This document shows, one piece after another, positions 37,817 through 49,844 of a stretch of 64,000 nucleotides of DNA. Each line of letters begins with the position of its first letter. The stretch's first letter is position 1. The notes below the pieces were generated by a model, which was given only the letters and a program-made list of their open reading frames with translations, ran no database searches and was not told the DNA's origin. The position numbers and the translations under genes are program-made. The stretch comes from Escallonia rubra (Eukaryota > Streptophyta > Magnoliopsida > Escalloniales > Escalloniaceae): assembly GCA_033065855.1 (NCBI GenBank), contig JAVXUO010002486.1:1-64000 (forward strand), in the 5' to 3' direction.

Positions 37817-38674
37817 TCAAACCGAACCCGAGTCAACCCATTTCCAATAATGCTTTTTACAGTAAACCGCCCCCGCTGCAACTCTCTTTTCATCTGAATC
37901 CCCGTACTCCTCCCCTTCGTCCGTGGCAAACTCCCCTTCTGGCAACCCATCCACCCACGCCTCCACCGTGTGCAGCACATAACGCGCCGGCAAACCTGGG
38001 TAGGACACGGACACTCTCTCCTCCGCCTTCTTGCTATAACTACCCGGCACAATCCTCACGCAATTACCAAGACACCCTCCAACTATCGACCCTAGTTCTT
38101 CCTTAACAGCTCGGATCACGGCAGAATCCACCGTCTCGCCAGGCTTCATCTTCTCGGACAAGGGTCTGGACCGAGTCCGGACTGACCCGTCCGACAATTC
38201 CTGGTGCGATTCGATCAGAACGAGGTCGTTTTTTCCTAAAACCCTGACGATGACTACTTCGACGGTTCGGGTGGGAGGGTTCGAGTCCGTGAGCGAGGTC
38301 TCGCCTTCGGAGATCTCGAGCCACAAATTGTGGACGTTCTTGGTGCCGGGTTTGGCGCCCCAAGAGGCGAACGAATCGGAGGGCAAGCGGGGCCGGAGCC
38401 AGTCCGAGAGGGAGTTCGGGTTGGGGAATTGGTGCCTGTTCGAGTTTTGGGCGGGGTTGAGGGACATGGTGGGGAATTTGAGGAAGCGGCGGGGGTAGAT
38501 TGGGAAAGAGAAGAGGGGTGGGAAGAGATTGGTGGCGTGCTTGTGGGAAGAAGAGAGTAGGATGAAGAGGGAGAAGGCGGTGAAGAAGAAATCTGGGAGT
38601 GAGGTGGGTTTTCTATGGAGGGTGTTTGGCGGTGGTTGTGGTGGCGGCGGCGGCGGTTGTGGTGGTGGAGACAT
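37817..38674 (-). CDS. Uncharacterised plant protein with degenerate Nudix-like motif, 285 aa
   Basis: Single-exon frame of 285 residues. The N-terminus MSPPPQPPP is proline-rich, followed by a hydrophobic stretch (about 29-42, FFFTAFSLFILLSS) and a basic segment. This could be a targeting leader or a membrane anchor. An internal ATG at residue 70 (MSLNPAQNS, position 38467) is an alternative start. Residues about 173-196 (SEKMKPGETVDSAVIRAVKEELG) look like a Nudix box with the core GET..A..RA..EELG. The first Nudix glycine and the arginine-adjacent glutamate of REUxEE are not conserved. Downstream come a beta-rich segment (YVLHTVEAWVDGLPEGEF) and an acidic run, ending in KKHYWKWVDSGSV. I infer a Nudix fold that may be inactive. 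The exact family is not recognised. Confidence 0.72.
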   Translation of the reverse strand: MSPPPQPPPPPPQPPPNTLHRKPTSLPDFFFTAFSLFILLSSSHKHATNLFPPLFSFPIYPRRFLKFPTMSLNPAQNSNRHQFPNPNSLSDWLRPRLPSDSFASWGAKPGTKNVHNLWLEISEGETSLTDSNPPTRTVEVVIVRVLGKNDLVLIESHQELSDGSVRTRSRPLSEKMKPGETVDSAVIRAVKEELGSIVGGCLGNCVRIVPGSYSKKAEERVSVSYPGLPARYVLHTVEAWVDGLPEGEFATDEGEEYGDSDEKRVAAGAVYCKKHYWKWVDSGSV

Positions 38675-39432
38675 TGTTTAGTTAGCGAGTTGTAGTCTCT
38701 GTGAGGGTGGGCTGTTTGGTTGGAGGTCCACCATTTTTGGCAATTTCGAGGAAGGACGGTGGATGCTCTTCTTGGGAATAAGAGGCTGGGAAGGGATGGA
38801 AGGTTTGCTGAGGATCAGATGCTCTGTTTGGATTGGATAAGGCCATTAAACCCTCTTCTTAATTTCTTCAAAAGCCAAAGAAATCAATTTCAAACAATAC
38901 ATGTGATGTGTGTGAATATTAGCAAATGATGGTGTTAGAAATTGTGAATAATATGGATTTTTGGATACATACGAGAGGTCGTGATGTTTAAATGGTACTT
39001 GACTGACTTTGTCAATTCAATTTAAATTTTTTTTATAAAAGTATAAGTTATAAAAAATCAAAAAATGCATAAATGTATAAAATTAGATAACTATACTTAC
39101 GTGAAATGAAGGCTTTGCTATAGATCACAACATGTGATCGCTACATAATGACGAGCTAAACTTTCAAAAAAGATATGGACAAAAAAGAGAAAATAGAAGA
39201 CGGAGACGGTAAAACAGTTATTTTTTTTTACGTTCAAGTATCTCAAAAGGAATTTTGAATTGACACAAAAAATTAAGATAATGGTTAGAAAATAGATGCA
39301 GTTTAAGGTTAAACATGACATGGTAACATAAACAAAATTAGACCGAAATTTTTTCACAAAAAAAGGTAAATTAGTAAACTTTAGCATTCTTTTACATTGA
39401 TGTGTAATGATGTCGTTTTAATGGCTTCACAA
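38675..39432. other. Intergenic, no gene seen
   Basis: Presumed promoter of the Nudix-like gene followed by AT-rich DNA. No repeat or gene recognised. Confidence 0.45.
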
Positions 39433-39707
39433 GATGAAATTATATACAAATACATTGACATTTCCATGTCAAATCCATCTTTCAAGCCATCACATACATT
39501 GAAATTATATACACATACATTGACATTTCCATATCAAATCCATCTTTCATATCAAATCCATCTTTCAAGCCATCACATACATTGAAATTATATACATACA
39601 TTGACATTTCCATATCAAATCCATCTTTCAAGCCATCACATACATTGAAATTATATACACATACATTTGACATTTCCATATCAAATCCATCTTTCACGCC
39701 ATCACAT
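39433..39707 (+). repeat. Minisatellite, about 65-bp unit, four copies
   Basis: A roughly 65-bp unit (ATTGAAATTATATACACATAC, then ACATTTCCATATCAAATCC, then ATCTTTCAAGCCATCACATAC) is repeated about four times head to tail. The second unit carries an extra 18-bp duplication (ATCTTTCATATCAAATCC). Units differ by only a few bases, implying recent expansion. The open frame on the opposite strand across it is a by-product of the repeat. Confidence 0.9.
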
Positions 39708-41121
39708 TAATGCAGAGGTGCTCAAGGCAGAGTTAGATGAACAACCAAAAAAAAGAGGAGAAATAACGAACAAATCGGATGACTGAATATATATTCTAGG
39801 TAAATATTCTGGACATACCAAGGAAGTCATAACAAACCTCAATGGCCTTACTAGGTTCATAAATTTTGAGTACTGTTGTGTGCACGCGTGAGTGTTCTCG
39901 GGTGGGGATACAAAAACAAAGTTGAGATAAGCAGCGTGGGACGTGCACATGTAGCGAATAGGAGTTTAATGCATACGAGAAGACGTAGCCGGAAGTGATT
40001 GAGAGCCTGCACTTATTGAAATAGAGTAGAAATCCACACGTCTTTGCTTTCTAACCGTAACGCACAAGTATCTTAACGATCATTAACAGTTTGTATTATA
40101 TTAAATCGAAAAAGAAAAAGAAATGACAAATTGAATCTCTAATAAAAGTATTCACCACCGGTGCTCAACCTTAATAATGGTACAGGAGATGAGTAAGCTC
40201 AAGATCTCAACAATTTATACGGGAGGCCACCAAACTACCTCTTTGACAATGGTAAGTCTTTGATCTATTCAAGAAGTTGATACACATCATAGAATGTCTA
40301 ACTCGATTGATTATTTGTGCCTGTTATTATTATTTATAAAGATATCATATCATAATTATAATTAAGAATTGGTCTATTTTGTTAAACCACCTTCATCTCA
40401 ATTACTAGAAGCTAAGGAAATCATTTTTTTCTCTTTTTTTTTTTCAAAAGGAAAATAAGTGAATAACTATTCGGTTGTAGTACAAGAACTGTTCTTCACA
40501 TTGCTACAGTCTCTGGACAAAGGAATGAAATACCCTTCTATATTACAAAGCCAAACTCTCTTGAAATGGGACCTTGTACAACAAAGGCCAGGAGCACTAG
40601 GACCCTCTCATTGATTTCTCAGAGGGCTAGGGTTTGATGAAATTGGTTTCACCTTTGCAAAAAGCCATTCAAACAAAGACTCGAACAACGACCGAGTTTA
40701 ATCGGTATCTGCAAGAACAGATGATGAAAGAGATTGAAATTTTCTTCGGTTTGTGAAGTTGGAAGGAGTGAGTGAGCAACATTAATTCCAACAAGCTCTG
40801 GCATTCCCTCACTTCTATTATCTCCGGTGGCTTTGCATGCCCTTATTTGCTGCTGAGTGGCCTCCCAAGTTTTCAGTGATCTTGGTCACTTAGGCCGTTG
40901 TCCAACATTTCAAAGTCTGGTGCATAATGCATACAGTGAAAGAAACAATGTACGTACATCTAGGTGAAGCTAATAATGCTGCTTGGCAACAAAGCTTATC
41001 GATTAGCTATTTGCTAGCCGTCTTTTGTCATGGCTCAGCGGCAGTTCTACACAGCACAAACCAGATTCTGAACACACGTACATCAGAATAACACCAAAAT
41101 TAAGTAACTAGCCAACACCAA
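39708..41121. other. Intergenic, no gene seen
   Basis: AT-rich sequence. A T run at 40424-40445 may be a retroposon tail on the minus strand, but no target duplication was found. It should contain the 3' UTR of the first RING-H2 gene near its right end. Confidence 0.4.
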
Positions 41122-41673
41122 TCAGAATTGTGCGACGGCATAATCCTCACCGAAGAGGTAGGCAATCCTCTGCAACCTCCATGGATCTCTTCCACCCTTT
41201 ACGTCCTCGTGATCATGGTGATCTGGGAGCAACTTCGACCTACACATGGGACATGTCACCTTCCCTTTACCCACCCACTCATCAAGGCAACCAGAATGAA
41301 AAGCATGGCGACAGTTAGAGAGCTCCCTAACTTCTTGACCATGCTCTAAGCTGTTCAAGCATATAGCACAGTCTGCTGCTGCCCACTCTTCTTCCAGTTG
41401 GCTTCCCATCTTTCCAAGAAACAAGCCAAATTTCATAACTGGAAGCTTCTTTATCAACTCAATTTCAATGTGTCCCAAGGTTGGCACGCTTACCAACAAT
41501 GGAGATGGCCGATCCTCGTTCGAGACATCGCTTGGTTGACTGTAATCGGACGAATTTAGTGAATGTAGGGAGCGCAAGAATGTGCATATAACCATGCAAT
41601 TGACATGGGCTAGGTGGTTTTGCATCTCTCTTACTGGCTTTGGCATGTTAATGCCTGCACAAGGGAAGCCCAT
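41122..41673 (-). CDS. RING-H2 finger protein (probable E3 ubiquitin ligase), 183 aa
   Basis: Single-exon gene of 183 residues. The RING-H2 domain is at residues 102-144: CAIC, then C at 121, H123, H126, C129 and CPMC, the C3H2C3 order with normal spacing. A tryptophan (DEWVGKGK) lies at the E2-contact position. The tail GRDPWRLQRIAYLFGEDY is shared with the RING gene 2 kb away. The N-terminus is short with a weakly hydrophobic part (VNCMVICTFL, about 24-33) and may associate with membranes. Such small RHA/XERICO/BRH1-like proteins pass ubiquitin from an E2 to substrates, often in hormone or stress responses. The substrate here is unknown. Confidence 0.88.
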   Translation of the reverse strand: MGFPCAGINMPKPVREMQNHLAHVNCMVICTFLRSLHSLNSSDYSQPSDVSNEDRPSPLLVSVPTLGHIEIELIKKLPVMKFGLFLGKMGSQLEEEWAAADCAICLNSLEHGQEVRELSNCRHAFHSGCLDEWVGKGKVTCPMCRSKLLPDHHDHEDVKGGRDPWRLQRIAYLFGEDYAVAQF

Positions 41674-43720
41674 GCCTTGAATGAGAGAAACTAGAAATGG
41701 TGAGTTCAGGCTGTGACATTGATATTGAGGCTACTAGTCCTGGTTATGAGAGTTGGTTGGGAGTCATTTTTATTGGTGAATGATTCTAGAAGATGGCATG
41801 AATGTAAGAGACCATAATTGAGGTCTGTGTATCTCTACACGTATAGCAAATCTTGGACTTTTAATGTTGCCGTTCGACGAGGGAAGTGTCAGCTTAGGCG
41901 TTGGCAGAAGACGCTAAAGTCCAATCTAGAATGACTTTGGTCTTGGGGTGTCTAGGATTAGAATAAAAGAAAGTTAGAGTCTCAAGATTTTATATCAAAA
42001 CATAATAATTGCGAATTGAAGGATAATAGATATAGCATAACATAAATATATACAACTGAAAAACACACATTTGATACAGAGGTTTTGGACTAAACATAAC
42101 ATAAGTAACAAACTTACTGAGATATCACAAAAACTCAGTCTAGCATTTCAAAAATACGGATGACATCTCCGTCCGTTAGAGAACCAAGTACCTCCCATGA
42201 ACAAAATAAGCAACCGGGACAAAAGGCCCAAGGGATTAGGTTAGTGGCACAAAATAAGCTACTTGCACATCAAGGTGGCTAATTGATGTCTCGTTGACCA
42301 CATCTGGTACACCAACTTGTGAGCTAAACAAGTGTTTGATGTCAGAGCCTGGGCCAAACTAAGTAAGAACACTATTCCTTGGGACAATGTGTACAAAAAG
42401 CAAAAATCGGCAGCGAAACTAAAATCAAAGAATACGCGAGGTAAGATAGTTCATCTGCTCACTCTTCCACTTACGTTGGTTTTGTCATATGAAGGAAAAA
42501 GTTTTACTGTAACCTTTTTTCTAGCTGCAATTTGAATAGATTTCTACGCATTCGTTTCTGCAACTTATTTTTAGGCAAAAGTAATGATTTCAGACCATTG
42601 GTTCATCGAATATATATCATATAACAACTGTTCGTTCCTTTTATCCCGTGTTTGTCAAGATCCAGCGTTCTTGTATGGTCAACAATGATTTTTATTTCGT
42701 CTTGAGTGGCTCAGTTCGTCAATAAACAGTTTTGGCAACCATAAAACCTTTAGTGGCACCTTTTGATCATCGTTATAAGTTTTACAAATAATTTTTGGTA
42801 CTAAAACAAGGAAAAGAGTCTGTAGCCATGGTTATAGAAAAAATCTTTGTTCGGAATCTGCTTGATCGATATCAAATCACAACGAATAGCACCATCGAGC
42901 AATTCCACTTAGTATACGGCAAGAAAGCATGATGGGTGCAAAATACCAACAAATTATTGTGCATTGAAAATATAAAGTGAAAAGGATGGAAAATTTTGGC
43001 CTACTTTTGCGCATACTGCGTGACAAAAACCTTTTCGGTGGGTGGTTACACGGAGTAATGAGTTGAAGAGTCTCCAGGAAGGGATATCCACAGAGTGTTT
43101 CCTTCAGTGTAGGGTACATCAAAACCAATAATTCACGAGAGAACTGCTAGTCCCAACTCCCAGCGTATTAGGGAAAGAGGGGCAATTTGCCCTTGCTGTC
43201 ACATCTTCTTTTGGTCTCAATTCTGTCACTGGGAGTTACTATTAAGCTACAAAAGCAGCTTGGCTGACAAGAGGGTATAATCCAAACCAAAACAATCATA
43301 AACAGGCACATTGCCGAACCTTTTGATGCAAACCTGCCTAGTAAACAACGTTGGTTGCCCTGGGGGCTAAAAGACTGGTTTGTTGGCTTCGATTGGTAAG
43401 AAGGATACAAACAAACAAATCAGACAGAGTTATGGTTTTGATTGCCATTTACCAATAATTTATGCTGAAAAGCGATTGGTACTCTCGTCTAGTGATGTGA
43501 ACAGAAGCTTTCATCTTCAAATAAGTTAACAATTAGAATTTTAAATTTGTTTTTGCAACGTATCGTATCATTGGCAATCGTAAGAACCATTCATTATGGC
43601 TATTGTTAACCTTACAAAATTCTGTTTGCTGGCACCTCTAATATATATTATCATAAAGTTCCTAAAGAGCATTTGCAAATTAATGACACGTTCTCATGCG
43701 TAAAAATGTATAAACAGGTA
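41674..43720. other. Intergenic between the two RING-H2 genes
   Basis: About 2 kb separating paralogues of the same orientation. It holds the promoter of the first RING gene and the 3' end of the second. No further gene seen. Confidence 0.5.
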
Positions 43721-44344
43721 TCAAAAGCATAAATCTTCACCAAACAAGTAAATCATCCTCTCCCTCCTCCATGGATCAGCTCCGCGTTTCTCTCCATGGT
43801 GATCGCGCAGTAGCTTTGATCTACACAAGGGGCAAGTTATCTGGCCTTGGTCGATCCATGCATCGAGGCATTCTCTATGAAACATATGCGAACAGTTGCA
43901 CAACTCTCTGACCTCATCACTTGGCTTCATGCAACCCAAACACACCACACAGTCCCCATCTTTCTTACAAAACTCGGACCCCATTCTCTCAAGGACACGG
44001 CTATATTCTACGGCAGGAAGCCGCTCCTTGATCGTCCCAGCAATGATGTGGGAAGGGAGCGGCAGCAGTGAAGCAGATTGGCAGCGGCGCTCTTCTGCTT
44101 CATAGTCGTCGGAGTACTCTTGTTTCGTTACAGAAGGCTTTCTTTTGAAAAGAAAGGAGACACAAAGGAGCAGCGCCATGGCCGCAATAACTTCTAGGAA
44201 GGGTGATGCAAGGTTGTCTTCTAAAAGTAATATGAACGTTGAGAAGGTTGTGACGCTAAAAAATGGAAACGCCATCACGTAGAAGAAGGAATCAAAAGGA
44301 GCTGCGGGAGACTGAATTAGCTTGAATTTGGAGGATTGTCTCAT
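43721..44344 (-). CDS. RING-H2 finger protein with N-terminal membrane segments, 207 aa
   Basis: Single-exon gene of 207 residues. Two hydrophobic segments lie at about 24-41 (MAFPFFSVTTFSTFILLL) and 49-66 (FLEVIAAMALLLCVSFLF), followed by basic KRKP, so it is probably membrane-anchored. The RING-H2 domain is at 132-174 (CVVC, C151, H153, H156, C159, CPLC) with DAWIDQGQIT. The shared tail ADPWRRERMIYLFGED shows it is a paralogue of the gene at 41122-41673. The RING parts are close while the N-termini differ. Probable E3 ubiquitin ligase with unknown substrate. MAFPFF at residue 24 is a possible alternative start. Confidence 0.88.
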   Translation of the reverse strand: MRQSSKFKLIQSPAAPFDSFFYVMAFPFFSVTTFSTFILLLEDNLASPFLEVIAAMALLLCVSFLFKRKPSVTKQEYSDDYEAEERRCQSASLLPLPSHIIAGTIKERLPAVEYSRVLERMGSEFCKKDGDCVVCLGCMKPSDEVRELCNCSHMFHRECLDAWIDQGQITCPLCRSKLLRDHHGEKRGADPWRRERMIYLFGEDLCF

Positions 44345-47300
44345 AGATATGGTGTCTTTAAGTAGCTAGGGGATGAAGAGAGCGGGTTTAAGCAATAAAT
44401 AACTACACAGACCAACAATGGGTTGGGAAGTCGTAGTTATCGATATGCACAAGTAGGCACCACTCGACACAAGTGCATTTTCTCTGTTTTGCTTTTTTTG
44501 GGTACGCTTACATTATATCTTGAAACTGTATATTGAGGTATCTTGACCATTTATCACTAAATGGTTGTTCGACCTGTTGGGGTTTGATAGGATATAGTTA
44601 GACAAGCATGTAAAGATTTCATTCATCGCTCCGGACCGCTGTGACTTAACTAATTAAAGTTTTGTACTAATTTTTTCAGAAAAAATAATACCACAAGTTA
44701 AAGGGTTTCTCCTTTTTTATAAATCTATAGGACCTTCCCTTTTTTCCTTCTTTTTTTTGTCTGACAGGCATCTATATAACCATTTTCTTGGTTTTATCTA
44801 AACGTTGACCTTGGTTTGACACGCATTTCTTCGCATATTGAAAACGTGGTTAGTCATATTCATACTGGCACTCACCCGCAAGTTGGCAGACTTCCCGGCC
44901 GTGTCTCTTTGGAGATTTCTTTCCTTTTCCTTTCCAATTTCAGAACAAGTAGTTGACTTCTATAGCAGTCAGCCATGTACCTACCAAAAAGGGGAAGTCT
45001 GACTAACACATATTGCAATCCATTTCATTTGAACAGTTCTTTACAGGGAAGGTAAGTAAGAACAATTTGCTCTTCCGAAGCTTCACTATACTCAATTGTC
45101 AAAAGCAACTTCATCTTGGTGTTATACTCTTAACAGAACGAGGGATCTACCAAAGAACGCATTTCCTTCCGTTTCCGGCAGAGTTTCTAAATGGTAATCA
45201 GGGGCATCTGACAACTGCGTTTGGGTTCCATATCCAAACGTGCTATAACGTCATGCCAAAACCGGCTCTGCATGTAACCTAGTGTTCAGAACCGCAGCTG
45301 AAGTCTTGCAATTCTCCAACAATCGGAGGTAAACTGTGATTTCGCTCAATTTACAACCAATGATTACAAGGCCTCAACAGTAAAATACTGTCAAAGTTTA
45401 TTCAAAGGACTCCGTTAACATTATGCACTTAATTTTGAGGTTTAAGTACAGCCTACTCCTGGGTTAAGCATCTAATCAACTACTGCCTCAAAAAAGAAGT
45501 AACGAAAGTCAAAGAGGCATTTTTCTCCTTTTGATTTACCTGGACACTTAACCGACGGGTATTCAGTTATGAACACCACTTATTGTCTACAGGCAAAACA
45601 GCATTTTTAGCACGGGAAAATCAGATTGGTTAGGGGAAAAAGAATGTACGCTGTAATGCACCGATGTTTTAAGGTGCAGATACGTACACACTTCAGCATG
45701 GACTTCTAAACTAACATCTACGAATGTCAAAAAATTAAAAATTAAAGATTAAAGGAGCATCAGCGCTCAAAAAGGTACCTGAACACGTTATAAGTCGAGT
45801 GCCATAATATTGTTCTTACCAGCATATTGAACCTCATTCCATCAATCTGTTTAAGTGCTTGTTGAGGCAAATATAGAATTGACTAAATTTCTGAATCATG
45901 TTGCAACTCAACTCGGATATCTGCATAGAAGCAAATGGCAATTCAAGGATACCAATCTGATGGGTGTGTACCAGAATGACAACCTGAAATGAATTGTTCA
46001 GTACCGAAAGCACATCCTGTGAACCATGACAAGCAAATCCCGCATGAAATAGCTTATGCAGGTGCTAAAACTAAGATTCAAAATCGTGACTCCTGTCTCT
46101 GGGAACAAGTATCAATTTAGTACAGTCCACTGCTTAAAATCCATCACCATTCAAACTGGGTCAAAATGACACGAAAAATCTCGAAAAGGTTTGCCATCCT
46201 AAACATTTGTTTCATCTCAAACTACAATCCCCAGCTAAATATCTCAATGAGCCACCAAAAATGGAAGTGAAAAGAAGAAACTTTTGCTAATTTCATCCAA
46301 AAGTTTTGAAGTCTGAAGCAAATTTTCGAAGAGGATTTGAAGCTATGAACTTTCAAATGGGTGTAATTGCCATCATAGGTTTGACTTCTGCATAGTCATA
46401 TTGAGCAACACAAAGAAGGCAATGATGACAGAATAGTTTACTCTATAAGTTGCACTTGGACAAATTAGAAATGTTTGAGGGACTTAGAAAATATTTGAGG
46501 AAATGAGCAGCATGAGGGAAGAAAGCATACCGATACGTATAAATCTATTACTGGGAGAGAATTGGCAATGACACTCCAACTGACAAATCCTCCTGTTTAT
46601 GTGATACTATTTGTAGGGGATAGATAGTAAAGATATGCCAAGAATGGAATTTCCGTGTCACGAAATTCATATTGCTAAGGAGGTGCAAAAACTGTTCATG
46701 CCAAATGCTATTGGTCCAATAAGCATACAGAAATATGCTTATCTTAACTCCCGATTCCAAACCAAGTTAACAATTGTATGAAAGGTCCCACGCGCTTGAC
46801 ACAGATTGTAGTGAGAATCATGCTTGACCTGGAAAACCAAAGAAGGCTACACTAAAGACTTACCAGCATGAGACTCCATCAAGGAATGTCGAGGCAGGAC
46901 TCATCCACATTGTCGAGGGATGTTTCCCCTAGCCTCCTAAGGGCTTCCCTCCTTGATATAAGCAAGGTACCATGACCAGATACTCCAACGCACCCATCTC
47001 AAAGGACTTTTGTTACTTTTTCTAGGTCCAAGTCCATGCAGTGTATCTACATCAATCCCCAAATTAAGGCAGGACTTACTTGAGGGGAACGTATGGGCTT
47101 GGTGAGACAGGCAACCCAAACTGCAACAGGACTTACTGAGGAGACCTCGAGGATATTGGCTCGGACTTGCAAATCACTTGGTCAAACTCATGTCAAGCAT
47201 CTTAGTGACGGGCATAAGCCCATTGAGGACAGAGCACAGCCTCTAGAGCTAGACCGGTCAATGGATCATTTGAACGCTATAACAGGTAATCAAAGAGGTG

Positions 47301-47586
47301 TGTATTCCCCACTAATTTTCTCCACAATCTCCAGGTTCGTGGAATCAGTCAGTAATGACAGCGAGTATTAAATGTTGCTTGTCGAGTTCATTCCCGTCTT
47401 CATATAATAACCTGTCTTCTAATAGAGAAATGTGGCCATCCAATTCAAAAGTAGTGATTTCAAGTGGCTGATGTGGGTTTGTCGGATGAATAAATTGGGT
47501 TCAAGTGAGATGAACGAAGTGGGTTTGAGAGAGTGATGAGTACGAAAAAGTTAAAGCGTGTCTAAACTGAAGCAGTGTTCGATGTC

Positions 47587-47630
47587 ACGCGCGCGCGTGC
47601 GTGTGTGTGTGAGAGGGAGAGAGAGAGAGA
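47587..47630 (+). repeat. Compound microsatellite (CG)n(TG)n(GA)n
   Basis: Alternating CG, then TG, then GA dinucleotides in a row. The CG/TG part is an alternating purine-pyrimidine tract. Likely length-polymorphic. Confidence 0.9.
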
Positions 47631-48152
47631 TGGTGAGAGAAAACTTTCACAAAAGTGAGAGCGTTCTAAACAATCTTTCTAATCTATTAGCACCCAAGGC
47701 AGACATAAGAATGTTGGAAGATCAAACAAGCTGGTATAATATTCTGCTCAACCAAAAAAAAAATCACCAAAAAAGGTACAACGGTGTGACTCATGTTACT
47801 CGTTATTCAGGCTTGGGCATTAAAATCCTGATCGCTAAACAAGTAACTATGTTGTCAAACATCTTCATGAGGCATGGATGAAGATGCTAACTACAGGAGA
47901 GCTGCAATAATTTGAACATTTGGTTATTCAAGCTAGATCGTAAAAGCTGCCGGCCACAAAAGGTAATCAAACTAAGCTTGCAAAGCATCTAAACAAGCGC
48001 AGAACAGGGTTTGGTCGTGGATTGGTTCGTTTTGCGTCGCCTGCAGCCTAAAATAAGAGCTGCGGATGAGCTTGAGTAGTTTCTTCTTCTATTTCTTTTT
48101 AATAGGTAGCTTGTTTTAAGTATAGCCTTAGTCTGTTTGCTATCTTAACTAG

Positions 48153-48227
48153 CTCCCTCCCTTCCCCCACCCCCCTTCCCTCCTCCCTCTCCTCCCTCCC
48201 CCCCCCTCCCTTCCCTCCCCTCCCTTG
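48153..48227 (+). repeat. C/T-only tract, G-rich on minus strand
   Basis: About 75 bases almost wholly C and T with several runs of three to eight C. The minus strand therefore has multiple G runs that could form a G-quadruplex. It lies about 0.6 kb downstream of the TTG1 stop codon. Confidence 0.85.
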
Positions 48228-48809
48228 TGGCAGTGGTGATGGAAGTACATGATAGCACAAGGTAAAACAGCGATGTACTTCAGTAAGATGTTTGGGTAAT
48301 GGTCATTACATTCAACTAGTTTGCATTTGTTATGCTGTAAACAACTAGAGAAAAGTAGTATAGACCATCAGTATCGGTGTTCTTTATTTTTATTTTTTTT
48401 GCTTCAAGACGAATGTTAACACTGATTTTCTCAGCAAACTTCACTCATTATATGCCAAAATCATAGCTGACAACTACACAAATTAGCATGCACTAGAGAA
48501 GTAAATCAATCTTTTTACCTATCGTATAGTAGTTGGTTGCACATGTAATCTACATTGACCCACTTTCAATATTGTACAATGTTCTTCTTACAGAATATCC
48601 AAAATAAGCCAGAAAACTGTGTTACAAACAACTGGGACAATGCCAGCACAAAAATTACTGAACGGTTATGGAATGGAGGTGACAGCTTAATACCAAACCA
48701 AACACATAGAAGCTATATTTCACAATTTTGGCAAATGTCAACCTCATTACAGCACAACTAGATATGTAATCAACCAATGCTGATCGAAGAGGAAGTACAC
48801 TCTCGTACC

Positions 48810-49844
48810 TCAAACTTTTAAAAGCTGCATTTTATTCGAAAACGCAATAGCAATCCACTCCGGCTGTGCTGCCGACCACTGCAGCTGGTTAATCTCCGAA
48901 CCAGCAGAGTACATCGACATCGGATCGATCCCATTCGGCCCCGCCACTGTAGGCAACTCCCAAATGAGCGCCTGCGCATCATCCCCGCCTGAACAAATAT
49001 GCCTACAACTCAATGGAGCCCAGGCAATTGCGTTCACACTCCCCCTGTGCCGCTCCAACTCCGCCACCGGCATCGTAGGCGACCTTATGTCCAGTATCAC
49101 CACCTTATTGCTGTCCATCAGAATCGTCGCCATGTACCTCAAATCCTGCTTATTCCAAGCCAATCTAAGCAACGGAGTGTCCGGCTGCGGACTTTCATAA
49201 ATAATTGTTGAATGCTCCTTATCGCGCAAATCGAAGATCCTAACCGATCCATCAGCCGATACAGACGCAAAAACCCCTGCCTCGCCCCACGCAATGTCGT
49301 GCACTTCCTTATCGTGCGCGATCAATTGAGTCTCAACAACGCCTCTTTCCACATCCCAAATCGTGCAGGTGGTGTCAATGCTGGATGTACCGATCCTACG
49401 CGGCTCGACCTCGTTCCAGTCAAAGGAGGTCAACGGGGCGCAAAATTCGGAGGTCTTCGAGTTGTTTAAGACGGAGAGGGGCTCGATGGAGGAGTCGCGG
49501 ACCTCGTAGAGGCGGAGGAAGTCGCCGGAGGAGGCGAGGAGGTCGGTGGCGGAGGCGCGGCGGAGGGAGGCCGCGGGGTTGGGGTGAAACATGAGCTTGG
49601 TCGGGGGGTACGGGTGGTCGAAGGAGAGGCTAGGATTTGGTTTGAGGGTTAGGGTTTCCTCGTCGAACGAAACGACGTCGACCCGGTTGTTGTAGTCCTC
49701 GATGAAGCTGCCCAGGGCGACGCGGCGGTGGTGATTGGGGGTGGGTGGGGTGGAGGAGAAGGCCATGGCGTAGAGGGGGAAGGGGGAGTCGTAGGTGGCG
49801 GAGTTTTCTGAGCGGAGGTGGGATTCTTGGGTTGAATTCTCCAT
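48810..49844 (-). CDS. TTG1: WD40 protein TRANSPARENT TESTA GLABRA 1
   Basis: Intronless CDS of 344 residues, close to Arabidopsis TTG1 (341). The start MENSTQES and the following [16 protein letters not shown] are characteristic. Further signatures are [58 protein letters not shown] and [12 protein letters not shown], then [27 protein letters not shown] and [14 protein letters not shown]. These make four to five WD40 repeats of a beta-propeller. The C-terminal NKMQLLKV matches TTG1 and is known to be needed for function. TTG1 is the scaffold of the MYB-bHLH-WD40 complex that controls anthocyanins, proanthocyanidins, trichomes, root hairs and seed mucilage. Near-identity over the central repeats separates it from the LWD1/LWD2 clock paralogues. 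No sign of damage. Confidence 0.97.
   Translation of the reverse strand: MENSTQESHLRSENSATYDSPFPLYAMAFSSTPPTPNHHRRVALGSFIEDYNNRVDVVSFDEETLTLKPNPSLSFDHPYPPTKLMFHPNPAASLRRASATDLLASSGDFLRLYEVRDSSIEPLSVLNNSKTSEFCAPLTSFDWNEVEPRRIGTSSIDTTCTIWDVERGVVETQLIAHDKEVHDIAWGEAGVFASVSADGSVRIFDLRDKEHSTIIYESPQPDTPLLRLAWNKQDLRYMATILMDSNKVVILDIRSPTMPVAELERHRGSVNAIAWAPLSCRHICSGGDDAQALIWELPTVAGPNGIDPMSMYSAGSEINQLQWSAAQPEWIAIAFSNKMQLLKV

Larger units (their letters stand above)
44345..48809. other. Intergenic, no gene seen
   Basis: 4.5 kb with no recognisable coding domain. It includes a compound microsatellite (CG/TG then GA repeats) at 47587-47630 and a polypyrimidine tract at 48153-48227. A T run at 48385-48402 could be a retroposon tail. 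The right end is the 3' flank of TTG1. Confidence 0.5.

Noticed and set aside
41941-42360. Possible LTR fragment
   Set aside because: The style resembles retroelement DNA, but no paired repeats, primer-binding site or coding remnant could be seen.
49385-49594. Arginine/glycine-rich plus-strand frames at 49212-49957
   Set aside because: Antisense shadows of the GC-rich TTG1 coding sequence.
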